From Clostridia bacterium (lineage in GTDB: Bacteria > Bacillota > Clostridia > Christensenellales > Aristaeellaceae), in the NCBI GenBank assembly GCA_017470145.1, contig JAFUFB010000025.1:1-64000 (forward strand): a stretch of 64,000 nucleotides of DNA, given 5' to 3'. Position numbers and translations under genes: made by a program. This document shows, in pieces, positions 11,083-19,224 of this stretch; position 1 is the stretch's first letter; every line of letters begins with the position of its first letter. Below the pieces are notes generated by a model. The model was given only the letters and a program-made list of their open reading frames with translations, was not told the origin of the DNA and did not search any database.

Positions 11083-13605
11083 ATGAAAATGAAGAAGTAC
11101 CTGTCCCTTCTATTGGCGCTGGTGCTGTGCCTCACTTCGCTCGCCAGCACGCTGACCGCGCTGGCGGAGGAAGCGGAAGGAGTCGAAGAGAAGGCGTATA
11201 CCCCCTATCTGGACGTGGAGGAGAATCCCCAGACGACGGAGGCGGGGTATCCCATCTACCTGGACGAAACAGGAAACCAATACTACCTGGACGATGAAGG
11301 GGAATATGTTCCCTACATCATCTACCCTAATGAATTGCGGGTGGGGCATCCCACCATTACCAAGGGCGACTTCTTTACGGAGATGTTCGGCAACGACACG
11401 GCCGACATCGACGTAAGGGCGCTGATCCACGGATACAACCTGGTGAACTGGGACCAGAACCAGGGCACCTACCTGATCGACGAATCCGTGGTCGAAAGCG
11501 TCATGGTGGCGGAGGATGATCTTGGCAACAAGACCTATTTCCTGGCCCTGTACGACGATCTGTATTATTCCGACGGCACGCCCATCACGGCCTGGGATTA
11601 CGCCTTCAGCATCCTGCTGATGATGAGTCATGAAATCGAGGAGATCGGCGGAAAGATCTACCGCTCCGAGCACATCCTGGGATCCGAGGAATACCTGACG
11701 GGGGAGCTGCCCTATCTGACGGGCGTGGGGGTCATCGATGACCATCAGCTGGCCATCACCCTGGACCATGAATTCCTGCCTTACTTCTTCGAAACGGGCC
11801 TGCTGCTGTGCGTGCCTTACCCCATCCACGTCATCGCTCCCGGATGCAAGGTATATGCTGGGGACGCTTACGACATGGGGGATGGATACGGATACGGCAT
11901 CCGCATCGGCAACGAGGACGAAACCATTGTGGAGCCCATCTACACGGCGGAGCTGCTGCAGAAGACGATTTTGGACCCGGACACGGGATACAACAGCCAT
12001 CCCAGCGTCGTTTCCGGGCCCTATAAGCTCATCGACTACGACTACGAGACGGCGCATTTTGAAATCAACGAATACTTCAAGGGCGCGTGGATGTACAACA
12101 CGCTGCCGGAGAACTTCCACTTCGACGTGCAGGATCACGCGGGAGTGGGAAGCGGCACCCTGGTCCACAACAACCACACCGGGCCGAACATCTTCACGGT
12201 GGAGCGGATCGACGAAGAGGGGAACGACAACCCCATGTACCTGGTGAAGCCCACCATCGAGAAGATCTCCTTCAGCGTGGCGGACAACGACACCATGGCG
12301 GAGGATCTGGCCAGCGGCAAATTCCACCTGGTGAACAAGGTGGTTTACGGGCCCACCATCCTGGAATGCATGGGGAGTGGGACGACGGGAACCATTGAGC
12401 CGGTGGACGATGATGAGGATTTAGACGACGAGGAGCTGGAGGAGGATCTGGAGGCTTCTGAAGAGGAAGAAGACGAAGAGGCTTCCACGGACGCCAGCAT
12501 TCGCTTCCAGAACTATCCCCGGATCGGCCTATCCTTTATGACCTTTACCTACGAGAACCCCACGGTGCACGAGAAGGAAGTTCGTCAGGCGTTGGCCTGG
12601 TGCATGGATCGGGACCAGATGACCCAGGATTACACCTCCGGATTCGGCCAGGTGGTGAATGGGTATTACGGTATTGAGCAATGGGAATACCTGATCTGCA
12701 CGGGACAGCTGGAATACCCGGTCAACTTCGAAAACGACGTGGTTTACACGGAGGAGGAGATCGAGGAGCGGACGAAGCACAAATACATGTATGCCACGAC
12801 GGACGAGGAATACGACGAGATGATCGCCGCCTGGAGCCTGCTGAACCTGGACCAGCTGGAGAACTACAACGTATACGACCTGGAAGAGGACCCGGACCGG
12901 ACGGAGAAGATCGGCATCGACAAGGCCAAGGCCCTGCTGAACGACGCGAAATGGACCCTGAACCGGGAGGGCGAGCCCTATGACCCGGAGAAGGACGATG
13001 TCCGCTGCAAGGAGATCGACGGCGAGCTGGTGGCGCTGGATCTGACGATGATGTATCCCCGGGGGAACCACATCGTGGACACGATCAACGAGAACTGGCT
13101 GGACAACCTGGCGGAGGTGGGCATCAAGGTGACCCTGGTGCCGGAGGACATGGAAACGCTGTTGAAGCGGTATTATCGCGAGGAAGAGCGGACGACGGAC
13201 ATGATCTATCTGGCGACGAACTTCCACGTGATTGTGGATCCGGCGATCACCTACTCGACGGAGGACAAGGACACGGCGAATCACCTGATCTGGAACAACA
13301 CCTATTCCGACGACGAGATGCTGTACGAGCTGGCGGTGAACATGCGGAAGACGGACCCGCTGGATGTATACGAATACGTATCCAAGTGGATCAGCTTCCA
13401 AGAGCGGTACAATGAAGTGCTGCCGACGATCCCGATCTACAGCAACATCTACTTCGACTTCTACAACCCGCAGCTGCAGAACTACTACATCACGGCCCAT
13501 GTGACCTGGACCCAGGCCATTCTGGAGAGCTATTTCGGGGCGGACCCGGAGATTGCGATGGAGGAAGAGCTGGAGGGCGATGACGAAATTTTCTTTGACG
13601 ATTGA
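11083..13605 (+). CDS. Secreted oligopeptide/solute-binding protein, SBP_bac_5 type
   Basis: An 840-residue protein with an N-terminal signal peptide: basic start, hydrophobic Leu-rich core, ALA-E cleavage site near residue 29. There is no good lipobox. The mature part has the DppA/OppA-like signature of family 5 binding proteins (YSDGTPITAWDYAFS near residue 165; later VRQALAWCMDRDQ near 500 and a C-terminal QERYNEVLPTIPIY segment). Such proteins capture peptides or other solutes for ABC importers, but no permease genes adjoin it. It is longer than usual family members and carries a strongly acidic Asp/Glu insert (about residues 443-468). An AAAGGAGA ribosome site lies about nine bases before the ATG; a second ATG two codons in is an alternative. 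It may be co-transcribed with the giant adhesin gene. The ligand is unknown. Confidence 0.85.
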   Translation: MKMKKYLSLLLALVLCLTSLASTLTALAEEAEGVEEKAYTPYLDVEENPQTTEAGYPIYLDETGNQYYLDDEGEYVPYIIYPNELRVGHPTITKGDFFTEMFGNDTADIDVRALIHGYNLVNWDQNQGTYLIDESVVESVMVAEDDLGNKTYFLALYDDLYYSDGTPITAWDYAFSILLMMSHEIEEIGGKIYRSEHILGSEEYLTGELPYLTGVGVIDDHQLAITLDHEFLPYFFETGLLLCVPYPIHVIAPGCKVYAGDAYDMGDGYGYGIRIGNEDETIVEPIYTAELLQKTILDPDTGYNSHPSVVSGPYKLIDYDYETAHFEINEYFKGAWMYNTLPENFHFDVQDHAGVGSGTLVHNNHTGPNIFTVERIDEEGNDNPMYLVKPTIEKISFSVADNDTMAEDLASGKFHLVNKVVYGPTILECMGSGTTGTIEPVDDDEDLDDEELEEDLEASEEEEDEEASTDASIRFQNYPRIGLSFMTFTYENPTVHEKEVRQALAWCMDRDQMTQDYTSGFGQVVNGYYGIEQWEYLICTGQLEYPVNFENDVVYTEEEIEERTKHKYMYATTDEEYDEMIAAWSLLNLDQLENYNVYDLEEDPDRTEKIGIDKAKALLNDAKWTLNREGEPYDPEKDDVRCKEIDGELVALDLTMMYPRGNHIVDTINENWLDNLAEVGIKVTLVPEDMETLLKRYYREEERTTDMIYLATNFHVIVDPAITYSTEDKDTANHLIWNNTYSDDEMLYELAVNMRKTDPLDVYEYVSKWISFQERYNEVLPTIPIYSNIYFDFYNPQLQNYYITAHVTWTQAILESYFGADPEIAMEEELEGDDEIFFDD

Positions 13606-13698
13606 TTTTTTCAGCAAAGGATGAATTGAGTGTAACGACGAAGGCCGGCGGAGCGAAAGCTCCGCCGGTCAATTTTTCAATCAATGCCAATAGCTACC
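13591..13698. repeat. Direct repeat copy 1 (end of binding-protein gene + terminator)
   Basis: This segment starts inside the last codons of the binding-protein gene (TTCTTTGACGATTGA) and runs through a hairpin and CAATCAAT(G/A)CCAATAGC. It reappears with scattered changes at 14676-14787, so the gene between them is bracketed by a direct repeat of about 110 bp. Confidence 0.8.
13643..13677 (+). terminator. Intrinsic terminator after the binding-protein gene
   Basis: Twelve-base-pair stem (GGCCGGCGGAGC paired with GCTCCGCCGGTC, one G-T pair) closed by a GAAA tetraloop and followed by AATTTTT. Confidence 0.85.
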
Positions 13699-13710
13699 AT
13701 TGTTTGAACG

Positions 13711-13739
13711 TTGACGGAATGGACTGGAAGCGGTAAAAT
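13711..13739 (+). promoter_or_regulatory. Sigma-A-like promoter for the PD-(D/E)XK gene
   Basis: TTGACG (13711-13716) and TAAAAT (13734-13739) are separated by 17 nt, and the start codon follows 48 nt later. Confidence 0.7.
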
Positions 13740-13787
13740 AAGTTGAAGCTCAAAGAGAGCAAACCAAAGAGGGAAGGAGGCAGCAAG

Positions 13788-14642
13788 ATGGCAGAGGAGC
13801 ATCGTGTGGATTACCATGCTGGTTTAATTGCAGCATTAAAGGCAAAGTATGATGACAATTACGAATTCATGGAGACCATTAAGGAACTTACTCTCGGTGA
13901 AAAAGCACCAAGAACAGACGCGGTCGTTCTTAAAAAGGACCCTAGCCAGTTGCTGACTGATGAGGTTGGAAGCTTTTTCAATGAACATAATGTGATTGAG
14001 TTTAAGGGCTTCGGAGATGGAATTAACAGCAATGATTTTTATAAGGCACAGGGTTATGCGATAATGTATATGACGATTGACCGGAAAGTGGACGAGATTC
14101 CGATCGAAAAGGTTACTGTAACCGTCCTTCAATACCGAAATCCAAGGGAGACTTTCAAAAAGCTAAAAGCAAAAGGTTGTAGTATCTCTATTCGATCAAA
14201 GGGAGTATGGGAAGTTACGGGGCCAATGACGTTATTCTTATATCAAGTTGTTGATTTGGATGTTGTTGGGAAAGGTTGGGAAGCTTTTAAAATCATCATA
14301 CCCGGTGCAAAAATGGAGGACATTGAGGCTGTTCAGGAAGCATATGAAAAAGCTCCGGATGGCCCTGAAAAGGATCACCTTGGAGATGTTCTCCGTACAA
14401 GTATAGAGAGCAATAAAGACACATTCCGCTTATTGAAGGAGGAAGGCAAAATGAGTGAAGCTGTAGGAGTCGTTTTTGCTGAAGAAATCGCAAAGCAAGC
14501 TGAGGCAAGAGAAGAGAAAATAGTGGCGAATATGATTAGATCAAAGCAACCTTTAACTTACATCGCGCAGATGAGTGAATGGCCTATGGAAAAACTGGTA
14601 AAGTTTGCAGAATCTATCGGCTATACGGCTGTTGCACAGTAA
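13788..14642 (+). CDS. PD-(D/E)XK nuclease-like protein of unknown role
   Basis: The ATG at 13788 is preceded by AAGGAGG seven bases upstream and is preferred over an in-frame TTG at 13743; it gives 284 residues. Around residue 75 a VIEFKG motif followed by a helix with YKAQGYA fits the E-x-K half of a PD-(D/E)XK nuclease core. The C-terminal 50 residues (charged helix, then LTYIAQMSEWPMEKLVKFAE) resemble the tails of Rpn/transposase-like nucleases. Many Clostridia carry such proteins under the label hypothetical. Codon use is AT-richer than in the genes to the left. The gene has its own promoter and lies between two copies of a direct repeat and two hairpin terminators, so it looks like an inserted cassette. 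Function in recombination or defence is an inference only. Confidence 0.6.
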   Translation: MAEEHRVDYHAGLIAALKAKYDDNYEFMETIKELTLGEKAPRTDAVVLKKDPSQLLTDEVGSFFNEHNVIEFKGFGDGINSNDFYKAQGYAIMYMTIDRKVDEIPIEKVTVTVLQYRNPRETFKKLKAKGCSISIRSKGVWEVTGPMTLFLYQVVDLDVVGKGWEAFKIIIPGAKMEDIEAVQEAYEKAPDGPEKDHLGDVLRTSIESNKDTFRLLKEEGKMSEAVGVVFAEEIAKQAEAREEKIVANMIRSKQPLTYIAQMSEWPMEKLVKFAESIGYTAVAQ

Positions 14643-14675
14643 GTCAGAATTTGTGTTCCGATCCCATTATGGATT

Positions 14676-14787
14676 TTCTTTGATGATTGACCCTTCCAGA
14701 AAAGTCTGAATTGAGTATAATGATCGAGACCGGCGGAGCGAAAGCTCCGCCAGTCAATTTTTTTCAATCAATACCAATAGCCACCGT
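14676..14787. repeat. Direct repeat copy 2
   Basis: Second copy of the 13591-13698 segment. It keeps the fossil 3' end of the binding-protein gene (TTCTTTGATGATTGA), the GAAA-loop hairpin and the CAATCAATACCAATAGCCACC tail. Confidence 0.8.
14729..14764 (+). terminator. Intrinsic terminator, copy in direct repeat 2
   Basis: GACCGGCGGAGC pairs with GCTCCGCCAGTC (one C-A mismatch) around GAAA, followed by AATTTTTT. Confidence 0.85.
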
Positions 14788-14798
14788 TCAACCATGTC

Positions 14799-14840
14799 TT
14801 GCATTTTAGCTAATGTAGAGTATAATTAAATTAGCTAAAA
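14799..14840 (+). promoter_or_regulatory. Promoter with flanking inverted repeat, Phd/PIN operon
   Basis: TTGCAT (14799-14804), 16-nt spacer, TATAAT (14821-14826). A perfect 11-bp inverted repeat, TTTTAGCTAAT (14804-14814) and ATTAGCTAAAA (14830-14840), brackets the -10 box. This is the expected layout for autorepression by the antitoxin or toxin-antitoxin complex. Confidence 0.75.
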
Positions 14841-14861
14841 GAAAGCGAGGTGTGTATTACG

Positions 14862-15110
14862 ATGATTGGAAACACAGCAGTAGCGACGGCAACAGAAATG
14901 CAGAATAATTTTGGCAGATATCTTGCCATTCTTCAGGAAGGAACGGAAATCATTGTTACGAAAAATGGCAGGGAAGTAGGACGATTCATTCCAAGAGAAG
15001 CTACAGTATCTTATTTGACTGACTCGCTTACAGGGATACTCAGCGGGGATACGGAGATTAAAGAGGCCCGGAAAGAGAGAATGAAGGAAAGATATGCGGT
15101 TGCTGATTGA
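14862..15110 (+). CDS. Type II antitoxin, Phd/YefM family
   Basis: An 82-residue protein with the N-terminal Phd/YefM pattern: a TATEMQNNFGRYL helix, a strand with EIIVTKNGREVGRFIP, then a charged C-terminal helix that would wrap the toxin. In this family the N-terminal dimer binds operator DNA and the C-terminus neutralises the toxin. A GTG at 14850 in the same frame is possible, but the ATG at 14862 gives the canonical N-terminus, with an AGCGAGG ribosome site 11 bases upstream. The stop codon overlaps the PIN toxin gene by 17 bases, typical of tight translational coupling. The inverted repeat around the promoter is the likely operator. Confidence 0.85.
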   Translation: MIGNTAVATATEMQNNFGRYLAILQEGTEIIVTKNGREVGRFIPREATVSYLTDSLTGILSGDTEIKEARKERMKERYAVAD

Positions 15111-15501
15111 CGCCAACATTATTCTGGATGTATTACAGAAACGGGAACCACATCATGTGGACTCAGCAAAAGTTTGGAAACTCTGCGAAACAGGAAAGGC
15201 AGAGGGGTTTGTATCGGTGCTGTCTTTTGCAGACATCGTGTACATCATGCGTAAGGAGTTGACGCCAGACTCCATTGAGGATGTTATGAAAATAATGTCC
15301 CTGATCTTCCAATTTGCGGATGTGCGAGAAAGCGATCTCCGAGATGCGGTAGGAATGAAATGGGATGACTATGAAGATGCTCTTCAGGCAGTGACTGCAG
15401 CGCGAATAGAAGCTGATTATATTATAACGCGGAATGTAAAGGACTTTAAATTGAGTAAGGTAATGGCTCTTATGCCCAACGAATTTCTGACAAGAATATA
15501 G
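15094..15501 (+). CDS. PIN-domain RNase toxin (VapC-like)
   Basis: A 135-residue PIN domain. The N-terminal LLIDAN carries the first metal-binding Asp; LSFADIVYI, the WDDYEDALQ helix with its acidic pair and the ADYIITRNVKDF strand-helix complete the four-acid active site plan. PIN toxins cut tRNA or other RNA and are held inactive by the upstream antitoxin. The gene overlaps the antitoxin by 17 bases. A 5'-truncated copy of its last two thirds lies at 21815-22072, showing that this module was duplicated within the island. Confidence 0.88.
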   Translation: MRLLIDANIILDVLQKREPHHVDSAKVWKLCETGKAEGFVSVLSFADIVYIMRKELTPDSIEDVMKIMSLIFQFADVRESDLRDAVGMKWDDYEDALQAVTAARIEADYIITRNVKDFKLSKVMALMPNEFLTRI

Positions 15502-15575
15502 TAGGGTGAGCAATGATCGGCAAGATATTCTGAGAAAGCTATAGCGAAGTACACAAGGCAGGGGAGAGAAGTATC

Positions 15576-15764
15576 ATGATGGCGCTTTATGATCAGATTA
15601 TTTATATGGAATTGCATGATGCGGAGAAGGAGCAAGAGGCAGAAAGCAGAGTGGCTGCGCTCGTGTCAAAGCTTCTGTCATTGGATAGAAAACAGGACTT
15701 AGAGAGGGCATTGAATGATGCAACATACAGGAAACAGTTGTTTACTGAATTCGGCATTGCATGA
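15576..15764 (+). CDS. Small hypothetical protein
   Basis: A 62-residue reading frame with an AGGGGAGAG ribosome site upstream of two adjacent ATG codons (15576 and 15579). The product is charged and predicted helical, with no recognised motif. It lies 75 bases after the PIN toxin gene in a stretch whose first part is also copied at 22073-22110. It may be a remnant or a real small protein; the sequence does not decide. Confidence 0.4.
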   Translation: MMALYDQIIYMELHDAEKEQEAESRVAALVSKLLSLDRKQDLERALNDATYRKQLFTEFGIA

Positions 15765-15826
15765 TCATGTTAGGAGAAAGTTGATTACTGGACACAGAAA
15801 AAAGCATAGGAATCCTCCTGATAGTA

Positions 15827-15855
15827 TTGACCTCTGATATAACAAACGCTATAAT
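15827..15855 (+). promoter_or_regulatory. Promoter for HTH-DUF3990 gene
   Basis: TTGACC (15827-15832), 17-nt spacer, consensus TATAAT (15850-15855), then a GGAGG ribosome site before the ATG at 15889. Confidence 0.8.
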
Positions 15856-15888
15856 AGAGACGAATGAAATGTTATAAAGGAGGACATA

Positions 15889-16761
15889 ATGAACGACATG
15901 ATTCTCGCAATCCGAGAACGATTGCATGTCAGCCAGGAAGAGCTGGCAAAAATGATCGGGATCTCCTTTGCAACAGTGAACAGATGGGAGAATGGGCATT
16001 CTACTCCCAACAAGGCAGCCCAGCTGCGGCTGTATGATGTGTGCAAAGAGCGTGGTGTTGATCTGGAGGAGATGATTCGGAAAAAGATAGAAAGGGCAGT
16101 CACTGCACTCCAAACGTCATCCGGGAAAATGCTCTTGTTCCATGGATCAAAATCCGGAATCAAAGGCTCTATCGCACCCATCAGCAGAGATCGCTGTGAC
16201 TTTGGAAAGGGCTTTTATATGGGGACCGATCCGTACCAGCCGCTGACGCTGATCAGCGATTTCGAGCAGTCCAAGTTTTATATCATCAGCCTTGACATAA
16301 CAGACCTGCGTGTGCTGACCGTGAAGCCTGATTTGGAATGGGCCATGCTGGTGGCATATAACCGAGGGAAGATGGATGCGGCTAGGGGTACGCAGCTATA
16401 CGAGCGTTATGCCCAAATGCGAAAAGGGTATGACGTGATTGCTGGCAGTATTGCGGATGATCGGATGTTCTATGTGCTGGACAATTTCTTCCTGGGTAAT
16501 ATCACGGACAAGGCGCTTGTGATGAGCCTGTCAGCGCTTCAGTTGGGATTGCAGTATGTGGCGATTACCGAGAAGGCATGCAAACATGCAAAAATCGAAA
16601 CGGAGATAGAGCTTTCCCACCTGGAGAGAACTTTCCTGCGGGACCTGAGCGAAGCGAATCGGATAAAAGGCGTAAATCTGGCTAATGAGATCTGCCGGGA
16701 CTATCGCCGTGAAGGGCTGTTCTTTGATGAAATCCTGAAGGAAACCGGGAGAAAGGGGTGA
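15889..16761 (+). CDS. XRE-type HTH fused to DUF3990 (ADP-ribosyltransferase-like)
   Basis: 290 residues. Residues 1-65 form a Cro/C1-type helix-turn-helix (VSQEELAKMIGISFATVNRWENG). From about residue 80, LLFHGSKSGIKG and CDFGKGFYMGTD match the N-terminal motifs of DUF3990, which belongs to the ADP-ribosyltransferase-fold clan; the spaced His-Gly and Gly-Phe-Tyr positions are those used for NAD binding in related folds. The next gene starts four bases downstream, so the two look like a toxin-antitoxin or defence pair in which the HTH domain also represses the operon. Which product is toxic is not visible in the sequence. The gene has its own consensus promoter and sits in the AT-richer island. 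Confidence 0.75.
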   Translation: MNDMILAIRERLHVSQEELAKMIGISFATVNRWENGHSTPNKAAQLRLYDVCKERGVDLEEMIRKKIERAVTALQTSSGKMLLFHGSKSGIKGSIAPISRDRCDFGKGFYMGTDPYQPLTLISDFEQSKFYIISLDITDLRVLTVKPDLEWAMLVAYNRGKMDAARGTQLYERYAQMRKGYDVIAGSIADDRMFYVLDNFFLGNITDKALVMSLSALQLGLQYVAITEKACKHAKIETEIELSHLERTFLRDLSEANRIKGVNLANEICRDYRREGLFFDEILKETGRKG

Positions 16762-16765
16762 AGTC

Positions 16766-17176
16766 ATGGACAGCATTCAGTTAAAGCTGTGTGATATTCA
16801 GGGCCGTTTGTTTGAACGCTCCACAGACTATGCCAGTGAAGGATTTATCCGCGACTTTATGAATTCAGAGGTGGCGGAGCATCTGGATTCGCCGTATAAC
16901 AAGCTACAATGGATGGGGGAGGAATACCTTATCGAAGAACTGAGCGATGAGAAAGATCTCAGCGTGGACGGTGAAAAATATGCTCCGGATGTTCTCTACT
17001 GGATCGGGTATCTGTACCGCTATTGGGCATGTGCGAGGAAAGAGGGAAGCAAGAAGATTTATCGTCAGGCTCCGGCAAAAACCATGAAACGGAACTATCT
17101 GGCATTTCATACCTTCGATCCTGAAGTCGCGATTGATGATCTGATAGAGATTAACAGACAAAGACAGGGAACCTGA
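16766..17176 (+). CDS. Conserved partner of the DUF3990 protein
   Basis: 136 residues, starting four bases after the DUF3990 stop with an AGAAAGGGG ribosome site inside the upstream gene. The protein is mostly helical and rich in aromatic residues (WIGYLYRYWACARKEGSKKI near 75-95; MKRNYLAFHTFDPEVAIDDL near the C-terminus). I recognise this type of protein as a recurrent neighbour of DUF3990 genes in Clostridia, but know no assigned function. By position it is the candidate antitoxin or accessory factor of the ADP-ribosyltransferase-like protein. Confidence 0.55.
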   Translation: MDSIQLKLCDIQGRLFERSTDYASEGFIRDFMNSEVAEHLDSPYNKLQWMGEEYLIEELSDEKDLSVDGEKYAPDVLYWIGYLYRYWACARKEGSKKIYRQAPAKTMKRNYLAFHTFDPEVAIDDLIEINRQRQGT

Positions 17177-17278
17177 TATAGATGCTTCATCTGACCAGAT
17201 CTTTTCACTCATCCTCAATCTCGATCAGTTCATGAGCTTTGCCGTTTCCAGCTTCCAGTTGCTGGATGGATAGCGTGC

Positions 17279-17410
17279 GATAAATAAGTTGCATATGACG
17301 ATGGATGCGGCCATGGATTATATGGATATTGCTATCGAAGAACGCCCACGATATGCAGCGCTCCTCTGGGAATCAAAAACAGAGTACCAGGCTAGGTGAT
17401 TTGGCTTCGC
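17279..17410 (+). pseudogene. Remnant of an Rpn-type nuclease gene (3' end only)
   Basis: A 34-codon frame from ATG 17295 to TGA 17397-17399 reads MTMDAAMDYMDIAIEERPRY and on to a C-terminus almost identical to that of the gene at 19225-19833. Only the tail survives. This is one of three copies in the island; the others are at about 19709 and 24664. The rest of 17177-17476 shows no coding signal. Confidence 0.75.
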
Positions 17411-17476
17411 GTGCGGGAAACCTCAGTGGTGACAAGGCGGGCGTGAGCATTGAGGTTGACCGATAAAAGTACGTTT

Positions 17477-17519
17477 GGCTGGTGGAGTGATTTGCTCTGC
17501 CAGCCGCTTTTTTGTTTTT
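17477..17519 (+). terminator. Intrinsic terminator
   Basis: GGCTGGTGGAG (17477-17487) pairs with CTCTGCCAGCC (17495-17505) with two wobble pairs, followed by a long interrupted T-tract. Confidence 0.8.
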
Positions 17520-17528
17520 TTGGATAAG

Positions 17529-17557
17529 TTGCAATGGAACTAGGATAATGGTACAAT
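17529..17557 (+). promoter_or_regulatory. Promoter for the AAA ATPase-nuclease gene
   Basis: TTGCAA (17529-17534), 17-nt spacer, TACAAT (17552-17557), start codon 56 nt downstream. Confidence 0.7.
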
Positions 17558-17613
17558 AGGGATGGTGAAGTAGACATTAGGATTGATGCGTCACCTGGGG
17601 GAGGTTATCGAGC

Positions 17614-19209
17614 GTGAAACGATTTAACACCACAGCGGTATGCATTCCGTCAAAGCATTATATGGTTGATCTCACCGAAAGAGTGAAAGAGATTAAAAAG
17701 ATGGTCGATGACGGCGAGTATTTCACAATTAACCGTGCAAGGCAGTATGGGAAGACGACTACACTGAATGCATTAAAGAATTATCTGACTTCAGCGTATG
17801 ATGTTATCAGTTTAGATTTTCAAGGCATGGGGTATGCTTCCTTTGAGGATGAACAATCGTTCTGCAAGGATTTTGTCCAGATGATTTTAGAAAAACAGCA
17901 ATATGGATTATTCCAGATCCCGACGGGCATTACGGAACAATTAAAGCTATTTGTGTCAAGTGCTCCTGAAGATCGCAAGATGGGAGACATGATGCGGTTA
18001 ATCCGTCGCTGGTGCAGAATTGCAAAAAAGCCAGTTGTGTTGCTGATAGATGAGGTAGACAGTGCGACCAACAATCAGGTGTTTTTAGATTTCCTAGCAC
18101 AGCTCAGAGATGGCTATATTAGCCGGGATACAGATGAAATACCAACATTCCAATCCGTCATCCTCGCGGGCGTTACTGATATAAAACATCTGCGCAGCAA
18201 AATCCGTGATGCAGATCAGCATAAAGTGAATAGCCCCTGGAATATTGCTGCCGATTTTGATATTGATATGAGCTTGTCAGAATCAGGTATTAAGGGGATG
18301 CTTGACGAGTATGAAGCGGATCATCATACGGGTATGAACAGCACACAAATAGCGAAACAAATTCGAGATTATACAAGAGGCTATCCGTATCTGGTCAGTC
18401 GCATATGCCAGTTATTAGATGAAAAGATGGTTCCTGCTCGTTTTTCTACGCTTGCGGATGCGTGGACGGAATATGGTGTCGATGAAACAGTAAAAGTGAT
18501 CCTATCGGAAAATAACTCACTATTTCAATCTCTTACTGGGAAATTAGTGAACTATCCAGAATTAAGAAAACAGTTAAGAGATATTCTTTTGAAGGGCGAG
18601 ACATACGCATGGCTACCATATGATGAAGAACAGCAGCAGCTTCATATGTATGGCTTTATCAGGAATAATCATAACACAATAGCGGTTGCTAACCGTATCT
18701 TTGAGATGCTCCTCTATGTTCATTTTATTGGGGAGAACCAAAAGAATAACGATATCAAGCAGCTTGCTTCGGATACCAAACCCATGTTTGTGGAAGAAGA
18801 CGGCTGGCTGAATATTCCAAAGATCATGGAGCACTTTATCAAGGAACACAATCGGATTCACGAAGGGAGAACAGAGAAGTTCCTTGAAGAGGAGGGAAGA
18901 GAACGGTTCATCACTTATGTTTCCGGGATTATCAACGGTACAGGCACATATAGCGTGGAGGAGCAGACAAGAAGTCAAAGACGTATGGATCTGGTCATTC
19001 ATTATCTCGGGCAGCGGTATATCGTGGAGCTGAAGATATGGCGTGGTGAACGGTACAATGCCGATGGAGAAAAACAAATCAGCGACTATCTTGATTATTG
19101 GGGCTTGGCCACCGGATATCTACTTAGTTTCAGCTTTATCAGAGACAAAAAGCCTGGCGTTGAGAGAGTGCAGTTCGGTGATAAAATCTTGTTTGAGGGA
19201 ATTGTATAA
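17614..19209 (+). CDS. AAA_35-like ATPase fused to PD-(D/E)XK nuclease
   Basis: 531 residues from a GTG start with GGGGGAGG upstream. The N-terminal part is a STAND/AAA-type ATPase: a Walker A variant ARQYGKTTTL near residue 43 and Walker B VVLLIDEVDSA near 140, followed by a winged-helix-like region. The C-terminal 100 residues are a PD-(D/E)XK nuclease: RMDLVIHY then IVELKIW near 457-475 supply the D...E-x-K triad, and a QISDYLDYWG helix follows. Proteins with this architecture are common in gut Firmicutes and Bacteroidota, usually near mobile or defence genes; their role is not established. A truncated Rpn-type gene follows after 15 bases. Confidence 0.75.
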   Translation: MKRFNTTAVCIPSKHYMVDLTERVKEIKKMVDDGEYFTINRARQYGKTTTLNALKNYLTSAYDVISLDFQGMGYASFEDEQSFCKDFVQMILEKQQYGLFQIPTGITEQLKLFVSSAPEDRKMGDMMRLIRRWCRIAKKPVVLLIDEVDSATNNQVFLDFLAQLRDGYISRDTDEIPTFQSVILAGVTDIKHLRSKIRDADQHKVNSPWNIAADFDIDMSLSESGIKGMLDEYEADHHTGMNSTQIAKQIRDYTRGYPYLVSRICQLLDEKMVPARFSTLADAWTEYGVDETVKVILSENNSLFQSLTGKLVNYPELRKQLRDILLKGETYAWLPYDEEQQQLHMYGFIRNNHNTIAVANRIFEMLLYVHFIGENQKNNDIKQLASDTKPMFVEEDGWLNIPKIMEHFIKEHNRIHEGRTEKFLEEEGRERFITYVSGIINGTGTYSVEEQTRSQRRMDLVIHYLGQRYIVELKIWRGERYNADGEKQISDYLDYWGLATGYLLSFSFIRDKKPGVERVQFGDKILFEGIV

Positions 19210-19224
19210 GCCTACATTTTGGGT

